This document shows positions 25,349-33,768 of a stretch of 64,000 nt of DNA, in pieces; the stretch's first letter is position 1; each line of letters starts with the position of its first letter. The position numbers were made by a program, and so were the translations under genes. The stretch covers positions 186,001 through 250,000 of the forward strand of contig NZ_JACIEP010000004.1 in the NCBI RefSeq assembly GCF_014196915.1. The letters run 5' to 3'. This DNA comes from Dysgonomonas hofstadii (GTDB lineage: Bacteria; Bacteroidota; Bacteroidia; Bacteroidales; Dysgonomonadaceae). The notes under the pieces were generated by a model. The model worked only from the letters and a program-made list of their open reading frames with translations, was not told the DNA's origin and did no database searches.

Positions 25349-26683
25349 CTAGTTATTTATTTTGTTAATTATTTCTATCACTTTCTCCTGCCGGATAATA
25401 TGCATACCCAGGCGTTCATCAGATATACCCTCTTTTAATTTATATGTATAGTGAGGTTGCTCTTCTTTCTTTATTATTTCCATATAGCCGAACCTGATAT
25501 TCGGTAAATGTTCCAGCTTGTAAGCTGCTTCCACAATATGGGATGATATGGCAAAATATGAATTTCTTACGTTCGTAAAAGCAGAGATAACAGCCAGAGT
25601 TCCGTCATAAGCGTCCTTCACATTCGTGCCACGGAACAGTTCATCAAAAATAACCATCATCTTATTTTCGTTCAGTTTACCGGAAACTTCCTTTATGCGG
25701 GCTACTTCCGAATAAAAATGACTGTATCCTGAATTTATATTATCTGAAAGGTTTATGGTCGTATACAATCCGGACAAAACATTAATGGTCATTTTTTCAG
25801 CCGGAACAGGAAACCCCACATGAGCCAGATAAACAGCGATACCTAATGCTTTAAGGAAAGTCGATTTCCCTGCCATATTAGGACCCGAAACAAAGAGATG
25901 ATTTCTCTGTGAAACAAATTCTATATTATTCTTCACCGGATTGCTTATAAACGGATGAAATAGTCCGGTTATTGAAATACCAATCTGATCAGAGACCACC
26001 TCGGGATAAGAAAAACTATATCTTGCTGCCGTTTTTGCCACAGCCATGAATACATCATATTTGTAGATCAGATTGAGTAAGAATCGTATCCGCTCTTTGT
26101 GAATATAGCGAAACATATAGTCGTACTTCGCCATAGTATAAAAACTGTTCTTCTTCAGTTTTTCGATTTGCAGAATATCAGAAAACCCTTCCAATGAAGG
26201 TAATGTCAGGACATCTTCATTGTATTTTTTCAAAAGGGCAGGACAATGATTCTGATCGAGAAGAATGGAAAAACGATAAACAATATTGATCAGTTCAATC
26301 GTATACTGCACCCCTCTTTCTACTATATAATAATCATTGCTTGGTGCCAATTTGTTAAATATACCTTTTTCAACGGCAAAAAAACGAGTAGGAGGTTTTG
26401 TCGGGTAATTTCCCAGATTAAGATAATGCTCTATAAAGTCCAACGAGTTCTTATCTATTTCAAGTTCCCCAGCCAATTTAAAAGATTGGAAGAAAGCGAT
26501 TGCATTTCTTCTCTCTTTTATCTTCTCATAGTCACTTAAGGGATTCTTTAAATAGTTGTACAGTTTATCTTTCCCTCCTATTGTATATGTGGAATTAAAC
26601 ATTTCAAACACAGATTTCCGATTTTTGACCGTATCAAAAATTTCCAAATCTTTCAGTGTCTGATTGTCTATTTCAAACTTCAT
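25349..26683 (-). CDS. MutS-like ATPase, paralog A
   Basis: This 444-aa protein has the MutS core and ATPase domains but no N-terminal mismatch-recognition domain and no C-terminal Smr domain. Walker A is GPNMAGKST (residues 267-275). Later ABC-type motifs are ISDNINSGYSHFYSEVARIK, the Walker B-type VIFDELFRGTN, and a switch histidine in SSHIVE. It is most similar in size and motif wording to the adjacent gene 26727-28067, so the two arose by tandem duplication. Biological role is unknown: lack of a mismatch domain argues against canonical repair. It abuts argD and lies 43 bp after its paralog, so it is probably in the same transcription unit. Confidence 0.85.
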   Translation of the reverse strand: MKFEIDNQTLKDLEIFDTVKNRKSVFEMFNSTYTIGGKDKLYNYLKNPLSDYEKIKERRNAIAFFQSFKLAGELEIDKNSLDFIEHYLNLGNYPTKPPTRFFAVEKGIFNKLAPSNDYYIVERGVQYTIELINIVYRFSILLDQNHCPALLKKYNEDVLTLPSLEGFSDILQIEKLKKNSFYTMAKYDYMFRYIHKERIRFLLNLIYKYDVFMAVAKTAARYSFSYPEVVSDQIGISITGLFHPFISNPVKNNIEFVSQRNHLFVSGPNMAGKSTFLKALGIAVYLAHVGFPVPAEKMTINVLSGLYTTINLSDNINSGYSHFYSEVARIKEVSGKLNENKMMVIFDELFRGTNVKDAYDGTLAVISAFTNVRNSYFAISSHIVEAAYKLEHLPNIRFGYMEIIKKEEQPHYTYKLKEGISDERLGMHIIRQEKVIEIINKINN

Positions 26684-26695
26684 TTATTTTGCAAG

Positions 26696-26708
26696 AGGTC
26701 ACAGACCT
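26696..26708. repeat. Mini-hairpin AGGTC-ACA-GACCT
   Basis: A 5-bp stem with a three-base loop lies between the two MutS-like genes, followed by TTTTTATT on the plus strand. A near-copy (AGGTC-GCA-GACCT followed by ATTTATT) lies at 38370-38382. Confidence 0.4.
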
Positions 26709-26726
26709 TTTTATTAATTGGTTAAG

Positions 26727-28067
26727 CTATATATCTATATTATTAATCAGATCTATCAATCCTTCTTTACGGATAATATACATTCCCAGCCTGACTTCCG
26801 ATACTCCTCTTTTCAGTTTATATGTATATACCGGATGGCCGTTCTCTTCTTGTATATCGAAATAGTAAAACATGATGCGGTCATTATCATCCAACTCTTT
26901 TGCCACTTCGACAATATGAGTGGAAATTACAAAAAATGACGTGTGTATACGTGAGAAAGCTGATACAATCGCCAGAGTACCATCGTAGGCATCTTTTACA
27001 TTTGTGCCTCTGAACAACTCGTCGAAAAGCACCATCATGTTTTTATTTGTCTCTAATTTGTGTGCTACATCCTTTATACGCATCACCTCCGCATAGAAAT
27101 GGCTGTAACCTGAGTTCAAATTATCTGAAATATTGATCGTAGTGGATAACCCTGACAATGTAGTCAGTTTCATTCTTTTCGCAGGTACAGGAAATCCGGC
27201 ATGAGCCAGATATACTGATACTCCCAATGCTTTAAGAAAAGTCGATTTGCCGGCCATGTTAGGTCCTGATACAAACAGCAGATTCGATGAACTGTCGAAC
27301 CTTATGTCATTCGCTATAGCTTCATCCACAAATGGGTGAAACAGGTCTTCTATCTCCAATTGATTTCCACCTCCATTAATAATTTCCGGATACGAAAATC
27401 CATATATATCGGCAGTATGTGCTATTGACTGGAAAGCGTCGTATTCATAAATTAGGTCGAGGAAGAATAAGAGGTCATCCCTGTTGGTATAGCGAAACAC
27501 AAAGTCAAGGTCTGTTATATCTTTAGCCTTCAATCTGGTTTTGTCAATCAGTTCCAGATATTGAGGGTGAGTAAATATCTCTTTCACTCTGTCAACATTC
27601 CGTTTCAGATAGGCAGGAATATCATCATCTTTCAGCTTATCTGCCAGTAATAGCGAGAATTTATATATGATGTTCAGTAATTTAACCGTAGCTTCCACAC
27701 CTGTTTCCATCATATAGTATTCGTTATTCTGCGAGATTTTACTAAACAGTTTCTTTTCTATAGCTGTAAAACGGGAAATACGCTTTGTAGCCATACTGCT
27801 ATGACGAATATAATATTCGGTAAAATCGAGAGAATCTTTATCTACCTCCATTCCTGCCGGAAAATGTTTCTGGAAAAAGGCTATGGCTTCCTTCCGTTCT
27901 ATAATTTTTTCAGGATCGGTCAACGGTGAAGACAGGAAGCTATACAACATACGCTTTCCTCCAACGCATTGAGTATGGTCGAACAAGCTGACTACCGATT
28001 TTCCCCCTTTGATGGTATCGAAAATCTCCAGATCTCTCTTTGTCTGTTTATCTACTTCAAATCTCAT
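26727..28067 (-). CDS. MutS-like ATPase, paralog B
   Basis: This 446-aa protein has the same architecture as its downstream neighbour: a helical MutS core (about 1-260) and an ABC-type ATPase. It has Walker A GPNMAGKSTFLKALG, ISDNLNSGYSHFYAEV, VLFDELFRGTNVKDAYDGT and STHIVEVA. Mismatch-binding, connector and Smr nuclease domains are missing. The conserved ATPase and dimer-like signature suggests that A and B may form a heterodimer, as eukaryotic MutS homologs do, but this is inference. It starts 74 bp downstream of the 171-aa membrane protein gene; that gap contains a 14-bp inverted repeat. Confidence 0.85.
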   Translation of the reverse strand: MRFEVDKQTKRDLEIFDTIKGGKSVVSLFDHTQCVGGKRMLYSFLSSPLTDPEKIIERKEAIAFFQKHFPAGMEVDKDSLDFTEYYIRHSSMATKRISRFTAIEKKLFSKISQNNEYYMMETGVEATVKLLNIIYKFSLLLADKLKDDDIPAYLKRNVDRVKEIFTHPQYLELIDKTRLKAKDITDLDFVFRYTNRDDLLFFLDLIYEYDAFQSIAHTADIYGFSYPEIINGGGNQLEIEDLFHPFVDEAIANDIRFDSSSNLLFVSGPNMAGKSTFLKALGVSVYLAHAGFPVPAKRMKLTTLSGLSTTINISDNLNSGYSHFYAEVMRIKDVAHKLETNKNMMVLFDELFRGTNVKDAYDGTLAIVSAFSRIHTSFFVISTHIVEVAKELDDNDRIMFYYFDIQEENGHPVYTYKLKRGVSEVRLGMYIIRKEGLIDLINNIDI

Positions 28068-28079
28068 GTGCTTCTGTAT

Positions 28080-28136
28080 TATAAGGTTTATATCTGATAG
28101 AGGAAGAAGTTATTAAAAATCCATATAAACCTTATA
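28080..28136. repeat. 14-bp perfect inverted repeat
   Basis: TATAAGGTTTATAT (28080-28093) and ATATAAACCTTATA (28123-28136) are separated by 29 bases, filling most of the gap between two minus-strand genes. This could be a transcript-processing hairpin, a terminator or a footprint of a small mobile element. Confidence 0.6.
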
Positions 28137-28141
28137 AATTT

Positions 28142-28657
28142 TTACTTTTCAATTTTATCTCCAAATCCAATTTGCATATGACTATAAGTAGTATAAAATA
28201 CCTCTATATAGTCTCCTGATTCTACTTTCTCATAAGATTCTTTCCCTGCCCTATATCTTATATTATTTATAATCAAATAATAAATGTAAGACATTCTTGG
28301 ATGAGAACCCCACATTTTAGGAAATAAATTACCTAACACCGGAATATATAAATTTCCGCTTCCGGCTTCGTAGCTTTTCGTTTGCTCCTTACTTTGTACT
28401 TTTTCTATCTTTGCTGTTTTTACACCACTCTTCACATCGGTGTTGTATTTTTTATTCATTAGGACAGGGAGTAAGAAACAGAAAGGTAAAAGAGAAGCAT
28501 CTATAATAAGGAAAATACAATCAATTCCATATATAAGATAATAAGCTAATGAAAATAGCAATAAGAAAAAAAATAGCATGGAAGAGAATACATATGCAAT
28601 TCGCTTTTCACCTTTAATATATTTTATATCATCAACTGTTAATTCTATTTCTTTCAT
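28142..28657 (-). CDS. Hypothetical membrane protein, 171 aa
   Basis: Two adjacent membrane helices (about residues 22-44 and 48-68) are followed by a soluble C-terminal part (about 70-171) that may be a small beta-rich domain (YYLIINNIRYRAGKESYEKV). A basic stretch follows the helices, so the C terminus is probably cytoplasmic. The family was not recognised. The gene is very AT-rich compared with argC and argG beside it, which may mean recent acquisition. It lies in the arginine cluster between argC and the MutS-like pair without obvious functional connection. Confidence 0.65.
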   Translation of the reverse strand: MKEIELTVDDIKYIKGEKRIAYVFSSMLFFFLLLFSLAYYLIYGIDCIFLIIDASLLPFCFLLPVLMNKKYNTDVKSGVKTAKIEKVQSKEQTKSYEAGSGNLYIPVLGNLFPKMWGSHPRMSYIYYLIINNIRYRAGKESYEKVESGDYIEVFYTTYSHMQIGFGDKIEK

Positions 28658-28690
28658 ATAACAGTAAAAATATTCGTCCTGATAAATAAA

Positions 28691-29659
28691 TTAAAATGCG
28701 CTCGCTTTCAACTTTAACCCCTCTGTTTCCTCCAGTCCGAAAATCAGGTTCATATTATGCACAGCCTGCCCCGATGCTCCTTTTATCAGATTATCGATAC
28801 ATGAAAGAACAAGCAGTTTGTTTCCATGCTTTTCAAAATGCAAGATACATTTATTTGTATTGACCACCTGTTTCAGATCAGGATTCTTTTCGGTAATGGT
28901 TACAAATGGACTGTCGTTATAATATTCTTTATAAAGTTTCTCTGCATCGTCCAAGGTCCCTTCATATTTCAGATATGTAGAAACAAAAATACCTCTGGTG
29001 AAATTACCCCGAACAGGTATAAAATTGATCTCTTCGATGAAATCGTTTTGCAACTGCTCTAAAGACTGGCGAATTTCAGTCAGGTGCTGATGTTCGAAAG
29101 CCTTATATACAGAGATATTATTATCCCTCCAACTGAAATGCGAAGTAGCCGACGGTTTTACCCCTGCCCCTGTTGAGCCGGTTATGGCATTTACATGTAT
29201 TTCATTGTTTAGCAACCCAGCCTTGGCCAAAGGCAACAGGCCTAACTGTATAGCAGTGGCAAAACAGCCCGGATTGGCGATATAATTTGCTTTCTTTATC
29301 TTTTCTTTATTTAACTCAGGCAATCCATAAACGAAGTTATTTCCGTCAGCCTTATGGCGATAGTCGGTAGATAGGTCAATAATTTTCAGATGTTTTGGAA
29401 TATCATTAGCTTCCATAAACTTTTTAGTATCGCCATGAGCTGTACAAAAGAATAATACATCAATCTTATCGTAAGGGAACTCGTTAGTAAAACTTATTTC
29501 CGTTTCACCAAGTAACCCACTATGTACGTCATATAGTTTGTTTCCGGCATTGCTTGTGCTATTCACAAAAACAAGCTCTACTTGTGGATGATTTAGTAAT
29601 ATTCTTATCAGTTCTCCGGCAGTATAACCTGCGCCGCCTATTATTCCTGCTTTTATCAT
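28691..29659 (-). CDS. argC: N-acetyl-gamma-glutamyl-phosphate reductase
   Basis: This NADPH-dependent enzyme reduces N-acyl-glutamyl phosphate to the semialdehyde, the third step of arginine synthesis. It has 322 aa. The N-terminal nucleotide-binding motif GIIGGAGYTAGELIRIL covers residues 5-21. The catalytic Cys132 lies in NPGCFATA, and the VNAITGSTGAGVKPS segment is characteristic of ArgC. It is part of the minus-strand arg cluster, 11 bp downstream of a GH43 gene that separates it from argG, so read-through from the argR/argG promoter is likely. Confidence 0.94.
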   Translation of the reverse strand: MIKAGIIGGAGYTAGELIRILLNHPQVELVFVNSTSNAGNKLYDVHSGLLGETEISFTNEFPYDKIDVLFFCTAHGDTKKFMEANDIPKHLKIIDLSTDYRHKADGNNFVYGLPELNKEKIKKANYIANPGCFATAIQLGLLPLAKAGLLNNEIHVNAITGSTGAGVKPSATSHFSWRDNNISVYKAFEHQHLTEIRQSLEQLQNDFIEEINFIPVRGNFTRGIFVSTYLKYEGTLDDAEKLYKEYYNDSPFVTITEKNPDLKQVVNTNKCILHFEKHGNKLLVLSCIDNLIKGASGQAVHNMNLIFGLEETEGLKLKASAF

Positions 29660-29670
29660 TTCTTTTTGTT

Positions 29671-30660
29671 TTATTTCAAAAGGTGTTTTTCTACTCCTTC
29701 AAAAGTTATTTGAACCGGGTTGATAAAACCATTTTCATCGAAAGTCATCTTATCTATACAGGTCTCACGGTGATCACGGGCAGTATCTCCTTTCGGACGC
29801 CGGTGATACACAATATAGTAATCTTCTGTACCGGGAACGTGTATAACCGAATGGTGTCCGGCACTGGTAGCTACATTTTCATCTTGCTCCAGTATTGTAT
29901 TGATTCTTTCGAAAGGCCCGAAAGGATTGTCGGATATGGCATAAGCGACTTTATAATCAGGACCACCCCAGCCGCCTTCCGACCACATGAAGTAATATTT
30001 TCCATCACGAATAAACATGAAGGGGCCTTCAACATAGTTTTCAGGAGTTACTTCTTTAAAAATTGTTCCGTCTTCGAAAGGTAGAAATCCTGTGAAATCG
30101 TCATTCAGCTTTGCAACATTACAATGACGCCATCCGCCATAATACATATAATAACTTCCGTCTTTATCTTTGAATACAAACTGATCTATCGGTTGTGCCC
30201 CGTTATGAAATTTATCAATAAGCGGTTTTCCCAGATGATCTTTAAATGGGCCTTCGGGTTTATCAGCGACAGCTACACCGATGCCTCCGTATTGCTCGTC
30301 ATTCTGAATGTCATTCCCTGCGAAAAACAAATAGTATTTATCATCCTTCTTCACTACGGCCGGTGCCCACATCGCCATTTTTACCCATTTCACTGCACTT
30401 GTATCCACTATACGTTCGTGTTTTGTCCATGTTACCAGGTCAGTGGATGAAAAGGCATCCATAAATACCTGCTCTTCATATAGCGCCGAATAGGTAGGGT
30501 AAATCCAGTATTTGCCATCGAAGATCATTCCTTCCGGATCGGCATACCAGCCTTCGAATACAGGATTACCCGACATTGGTTTAACTTCTGATGCAGTTTT
30601 GCATTGGTAGAGAATAAAAGATATTGCCACGACTAAAAGAGTGAAGATTGTTTTTTTCAT
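29671..30660 (-). CDS. GH43-family glycoside hydrolase lipoprotein inside the arginine cluster
   Basis: This 329-aa predicted lipoprotein (lipobox LYQC, Cys20) consists of a single five-bladed GH43 propeller with no accessory modules. The three catalytic acids are visible: Asp in WYADPEGM (base), Asp in PIDQFVFKDKDG (pKa modulator) and Glu in NYVEGPFMFIRDGK (acid). AGHHSVIHVPG near the end is also typical. Substrate is probably an arabino- or xylo-oligosaccharide. It lies 21 bp after argG and 11 bp before argC, in the same direction, an unexpected place for a carbohydrate-degrading gene. Confidence 0.88.
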   Translation of the reverse strand: MKKTIFTLLVVAISFILYQCKTASEVKPMSGNPVFEGWYADPEGMIFDGKYWIYPTYSALYEEQVFMDAFSSTDLVTWTKHERIVDTSAVKWVKMAMWAPAVVKKDDKYYLFFAGNDIQNDEQYGGIGVAVADKPEGPFKDHLGKPLIDKFHNGAQPIDQFVFKDKDGSYYMYYGGWRHCNVAKLNDDFTGFLPFEDGTIFKEVTPENYVEGPFMFIRDGKYYFMWSEGGWGGPDYKVAYAISDNPFGPFERINTILEQDENVATSAGHHSVIHVPGTEDYYIVYHRRPKGDTARDHRETCIDKMTFDENGFINPVQITFEGVEKHLLK

Positions 30661-30681
30661 TCGATTTTGATTTATGGTTAT

Positions 30682-31881
30682 TTATTTCTTATTCTTCTCT
30701 TGCACACTATGGAATATTTTTGTGGGGATCGCATATATCTTAGTGAATCCTTTGGCATCATCCGAAGTCCAGGCTTTGTTTATCTCGCCATATTCGCCGA
30801 AATCAGCTTTCATCAGATCGAAGTCACTTTCCGCACCGACAAGCGTATAACGATAAGGATGAAGTTCAACAATCACTTTTCCTGTTACATTTTGTTGAGA
30901 ACTGTCAAGGAAAGCTTCTATGTCACGCATCACAGGCTCAAGATACTGTGCTTCGTGCAGAAACATACCATACCAGTTACCGGTCTGATCTTTCCAATAT
31001 TGCTGCCACTTGGTCAACGTATGTTTTTCCAGCATCTTATGTGCGTTAATAATCACTAATGGTGCAGCAGCTTCGAACCCTACACGACCTTTGATCCCTA
31101 TGATAGTATCTCCGATATGCATATCTCGTCCGATAGCATAAGCTGAAGTTATTTCCTCTATTTTTTGTATGGCTTTTACCTTATCGGTATATTTTTCTCC
31201 ATTCACCGCACTGATCTCTCCTTTATCAAAACTGATAGTAAGAATTTCTGACCCTTGTTTTTTCAATTGTGATGGGTAGGCTTCTTCTGGTAAGGTCTGT
31301 TCCGATTTCAGTGTTTCCTTTCCTCCGATACTTGTTCCCCAGAGTCCTTTGTTAATGGAGTATTCCATCTTTGCAAAGTCGGCCTCGTAGCCATGCTCTT
31401 TCAGGTAATTGATCTCATATTCGCGAGTAAGGATCATGTCGCGTGTAGGAGTAATGATTTCGATTCCGGGGGCAAGCACATCGAAAGTCAGATCGAAACG
31501 TACCTGATCATTTCCCGCTCCTGTACTGCCATGAGCAACAGCATCGGCTCCGATTTCCTTTGCATAATTGATAATAGCGATCGCCTGAAAAATACGTTCA
31601 GAACTTACAGATATCGGGTAGGTACCGTTACGAAGTACATTTCCGAATATCATGTATTTAATGCTTTTTTCGTAATATTCATGTGTAATATCGAGGCTGA
31701 CATGCTTAATGGCACCCAGTTTGTATGCTTTTTCTTCTATTACTTTCAAATCTTCGGGAGTGAATCCGCCTGTATTGGCTACGGCTGTATAAACATCATA
31801 ACCCATATCAGCAGACAGATATTTTGCACAAAACGATGTGTCCAGCCCCCCACTGAAGGCTAAAACTACTTTTTTCTTCAT
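30682..31881 (-). CDS. argG: Argininosuccinate synthase
   Basis: This enzyme condenses citrulline and aspartate with ATP to argininosuccinate. It has 399 aa starting MKKKVVLAFSGGLDTSFCAK, with the ATP pyrophosphatase loop SGGLDTS near residue 10. Typical downstream blocks include AHGSTGAGNDQVRFD. A longer reading of 31 residues from 31974 is possible but gives a very basic, non-homologous N terminus. The chosen start overlaps the stop codon of the GNAT gene by four bases (ATGA), strong evidence for translational coupling. Confidence 0.95.
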   Translation of the reverse strand: MKKKVVLAFSGGLDTSFCAKYLSADMGYDVYTAVANTGGFTPEDLKVIEEKAYKLGAIKHVSLDITHEYYEKSIKYMIFGNVLRNGTYPISVSSERIFQAIAIINYAKEIGADAVAHGSTGAGNDQVRFDLTFDVLAPGIEIITPTRDMILTREYEINYLKEHGYEADFAKMEYSINKGLWGTSIGGKETLKSEQTLPEEAYPSQLKKQGSEILTISFDKGEISAVNGEKYTDKVKAIQKIEEITSAYAIGRDMHIGDTIIGIKGRVGFEAAAPLVIINAHKMLEKHTLTKWQQYWKDQTGNWYGMFLHEAQYLEPVMRDIEAFLDSSQQNVTGKVIVELHPYRYTLVGAESDFDLMKADFGEYGEINKAWTSDDAKGFTKIYAIPTKIFHSVQEKNKK

Positions 31882-32513
31882 TTTAGTTGTTTTTTTAATT
31901 CTTTTATCAGGTTTTTTATTTCTTTCTTTTCTTTCTGTTTTTCGGGATCGAATAGCATGGCTGTACAAATACAATATTTGCGTTCGGTGCGTGTCAGTAT
32001 ATCATAGTTGACGCAACCCTGACATCCCCTCCAAAAGGCTTCATCGTCTGTTAATTGGGCAAACGAAACAGGCACATATCCAAGTTCGGTATTGATTTTC
32101 ATTACAGCCGCACCTGATGTCAGACCAAATACTTTAGCGGTAGGGAACATAGCCCTGGCCAGTGAAAAAGCATGTTGTTTGATTTTCTTTGCCAGACCAT
32201 GTTGACGGAATTTTTCAACGACAATCAGCCCTGAATTTGCCACAAACTGTTTGTTACCCCACGATTCTATATAACAAAATCCGGCAAACTCATCACCCAT
32301 CAGGGCGATAATTGATTTACCCTCCCTCATTTTCAGTTCGAGATATTCGGGGCTACGCTTGGCAATGCCTGTGCCACGCACTTTTGCAGCCGCTTCTATT
32401 GTATCAAGTATAGTCTGTACATAAGGCAGGTGACTTTCGTTTGCTATCTGTATCGTTAGTTGTTGCTCTTGTTCCATTGGCTTTTCTACCACGAGTTCGT
32501 CTATATTATTCAT
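31878..32513 (-). CDS. GNAT-family N-acetyltransferase of the arginine cluster
   Basis: This 211-aa acyl-CoA-dependent acetyltransferase has a GNAT fold over about residues 18-180. The acyl-CoA-binding loop is VVEKFRQHGLAKKIKQHA, preceded by the GLIV strand. It is followed by a Cys-bearing region (WRGCQGCVNYDIL) and a basic C-terminal helix. Its place between argR and argG is a common Bacteroidetes arrangement, which suggests it supplies the N-acyl-glutamate for arginine synthesis (an ArgA-like role). That role is inference from context. It ends in an ATGA overlap with argG. Confidence 0.82.
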   Translation of the reverse strand: MNNIDELVVEKPMEQEQQLTIQIANESHLPYVQTILDTIEAAAKVRGTGIAKRSPEYLELKMREGKSIIALMGDEFAGFCYIESWGNKQFVANSGLIVVEKFRQHGLAKKIKQHAFSLARAMFPTAKVFGLTSGAAVMKINTELGYVPVSFAQLTDDEAFWRGCQGCVNYDILTRTERKYCICTAMLFDPEKQKEKKEIKNLIKELKKQLK

Positions 32514-32526
32514 TGCTGTGATCTGA

Positions 32527-32979
32527 TTATTCTATGTCGGGAATAAATGTTGAAAGTGATTTTAAAACTTCTTTTCTGCTTATATTGTCTCTGGGAATCA
32601 GTAGTATGGTGTCGTCCCCCGCCACTGTGCCAAGAATGTACTCGTTAGCCCTGCGGTCTATTTCTCCGGCAATAGCCATTGCATAGCCCGGCCGGGTTTT
32701 CATTACTGCCAGATTGCCGGAAAATTCGATGCTGATGAAGCCGAAAGATGACATGGGAGCACTATCTTCATGTATCACCCCGTCCGATAACTGGTATGTA
32801 TATGTTCCTTTCGAGGTCGGAACTTTAACTATCTTCAATTCTTTGATATCGCGGGATAATGTCGCCTGAGTCAGCTCAAATCCTTTATTTTTCAGTATGT
32901 TGAGAAGCATATCCTGACTATTTACATCTGTAGTCTGCAATACTTCTTTTAGTATTCTATGTCTGTATTTCTTTGTCAT
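32527..32979 (-). CDS. argR: Arginine repressor
   Basis: This is the arginine-responsive transcription regulator. It has an N-terminal winged HTH (about 1-70; LLNILKNKGFELTQATLSRD) and a C-terminal arginine-binding oligomerisation domain (about 80-150; GTVAGDDTILLI, with the conserved GxxAGDDT). ATG 32979 is preferred over a TTG at 32997 that adds six residues. It is the first gene of the arg cluster; a perfect 7-bp inverted repeat between likely -7 and -33 boxes just upstream suggests autoregulation. Confidence 0.93.
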   Translation of the reverse strand: MTKKYRHRILKEVLQTTDVNSQDMLLNILKNKGFELTQATLSRDIKELKIVKVPTSKGTYTYQLSDGVIHEDSAPMSSFGFISIEFSGNLAVMKTRPGYAMAIAGEIDRRANEYILGTVAGDDTILLIPRDNISRKEVLKSLSTFIPDIE

Positions 32980-33000
32980 GATGGTATAAATATACAAAAA

Positions 33001-33034
33001 CTATGCAAAAATATACAATATTCTGCATAGTAAA
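33001..33034 (-). promoter_or_regulatory. argR promoter with putative ArgR operator
   Basis: The inverted repeat CTATGCA (33001-33007) / TGCATAG (33024-33030) overlaps a minus-strand -7 box (TATTTTTG as read, 33006-33013). It is flanked by a TTTA in place of TTTG at 33031-33034, with 17 bases between. A repressor bound here would block the promoter. The half-sites differ from the E. coli ARG-box consensus. Confidence 0.5.
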
Positions 33035-33066
33035 TAATTTTTGAGAAATAAAATATGGATATATAG

Positions 33067-33588
33067 TTAAAAAGGCTTACTTCGATATACTTCTACTTCT
33101 TTGCTTCCATCTTCTGATATAAAAAAAGAAAAAGTCAATGTCATATAGAAGGGTACAACCATCCCTCCGGTCTTACCCGGAGCCCACTTCGGCATTTTTT
33201 TTATAATTCTGATGACTTCTTTATTGATATCCTCATCTGTACCTTTCATTATTTTAATATGTTTATCAGGTATATTACCTTTTTTCATTACTGCAAAACG
33301 TATTACAACATCACCTTGTTTTTTATCCTTAATAAATAATTTCGGGTATTTTATATTCCGTCTAACATACCTCTGCATAATAGAGTCTCCCCCGGGAAAT
33401 TGAGGTTGAATTTCTGTATTGATAGGAATAAAAGGTTTTTCTCTTACTTCTTCTTTATGAGCTTTTAGCTCTTCTAATGTAATTTGATTCTGTAATGTAA
33501 CACTATCCGGTTTAATACCTAAATCTACGATCAGGGAATCGGTATTGAAAGACGTATTAAGTAAAAAGAGTAATAGTAAAGATTTCAT
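33067..33588 (-). CDS. TonB C-terminal-domain protein (energy-transducer-like)
   Basis: This 173-aa exported protein has a short N-terminal signal (residues 1-12 hydrophobic) and a TonB C-terminal-like domain. The repeated Bacteroidetes wording PQFPGGDSIMQRYVRRNIKY (about 61-80) precedes GDVVIRFAVMKKGNI and MPKWAPGK, as in TonB_C domains. It lacks the long proline-rich linker and has no clear N-terminal membrane anchor, so it is probably a periplasmic TonB-like domain protein rather than a true TonB. It stands alone upstream of argR on the minus strand. Confidence 0.75.
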   Translation of the reverse strand: MKSLLLLFLLNTSFNTDSLIVDLGIKPDSVTLQNQITLEELKAHKEEVREKPFIPINTEIQPQFPGGDSIMQRYVRRNIKYPKLFIKDKKQGDVVIRFAVMKKGNIPDKHIKIMKGTDEDINKEVIRIIKKMPKWAPGKTGGMVVPFYMTLTFSFFISEDGSKEVEVYRSKPF

Positions 33589-33688
33589 ATGACTTCTGTG
33601 TTTTCTTTATAGATGATTTTCTGATAGGAATTCCACAAATTCAATGCTTTGTTTTTATATTATTTTCTTTGTGATAAGCCTTTCTATA

Positions 33689-33718
33689 TTTGTTATTTAA
33701 TTAAATTTTCTATATTTG
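33689..33718 (+). promoter_or_regulatory. Promoter of the 86-aa orphan gene
   Basis: TTTG (33689-33692) and TATATTTG (33711-33718) have an 18-base spacer. A second TATATTTG (33685-33692) overlaps the -33 box, so TTCTATATTTGT occurs twice at 26-bp spacing. The -7 box ends 50 bp before the ATG. Confidence 0.65.
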
Positions 33719-33768
33719 TCTACAGAATCACAAAGTACTCTTGCGTATAAACAATTCATTCAATAAAT

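Noticed and set aside
31393-31863. 156-aa ORF on the plus strand opposite argG
   Set aside because: It lies inside argG, is Cys/Ile-rich and has no recognisable domain.
31882-31974. 31-residue N-terminal extension of argG
   Set aside because: The added segment is very basic and unlike ArgG; the internal ATG at 31881 gives the standard N terminus and an ATGA overlap with the GNAT gene.
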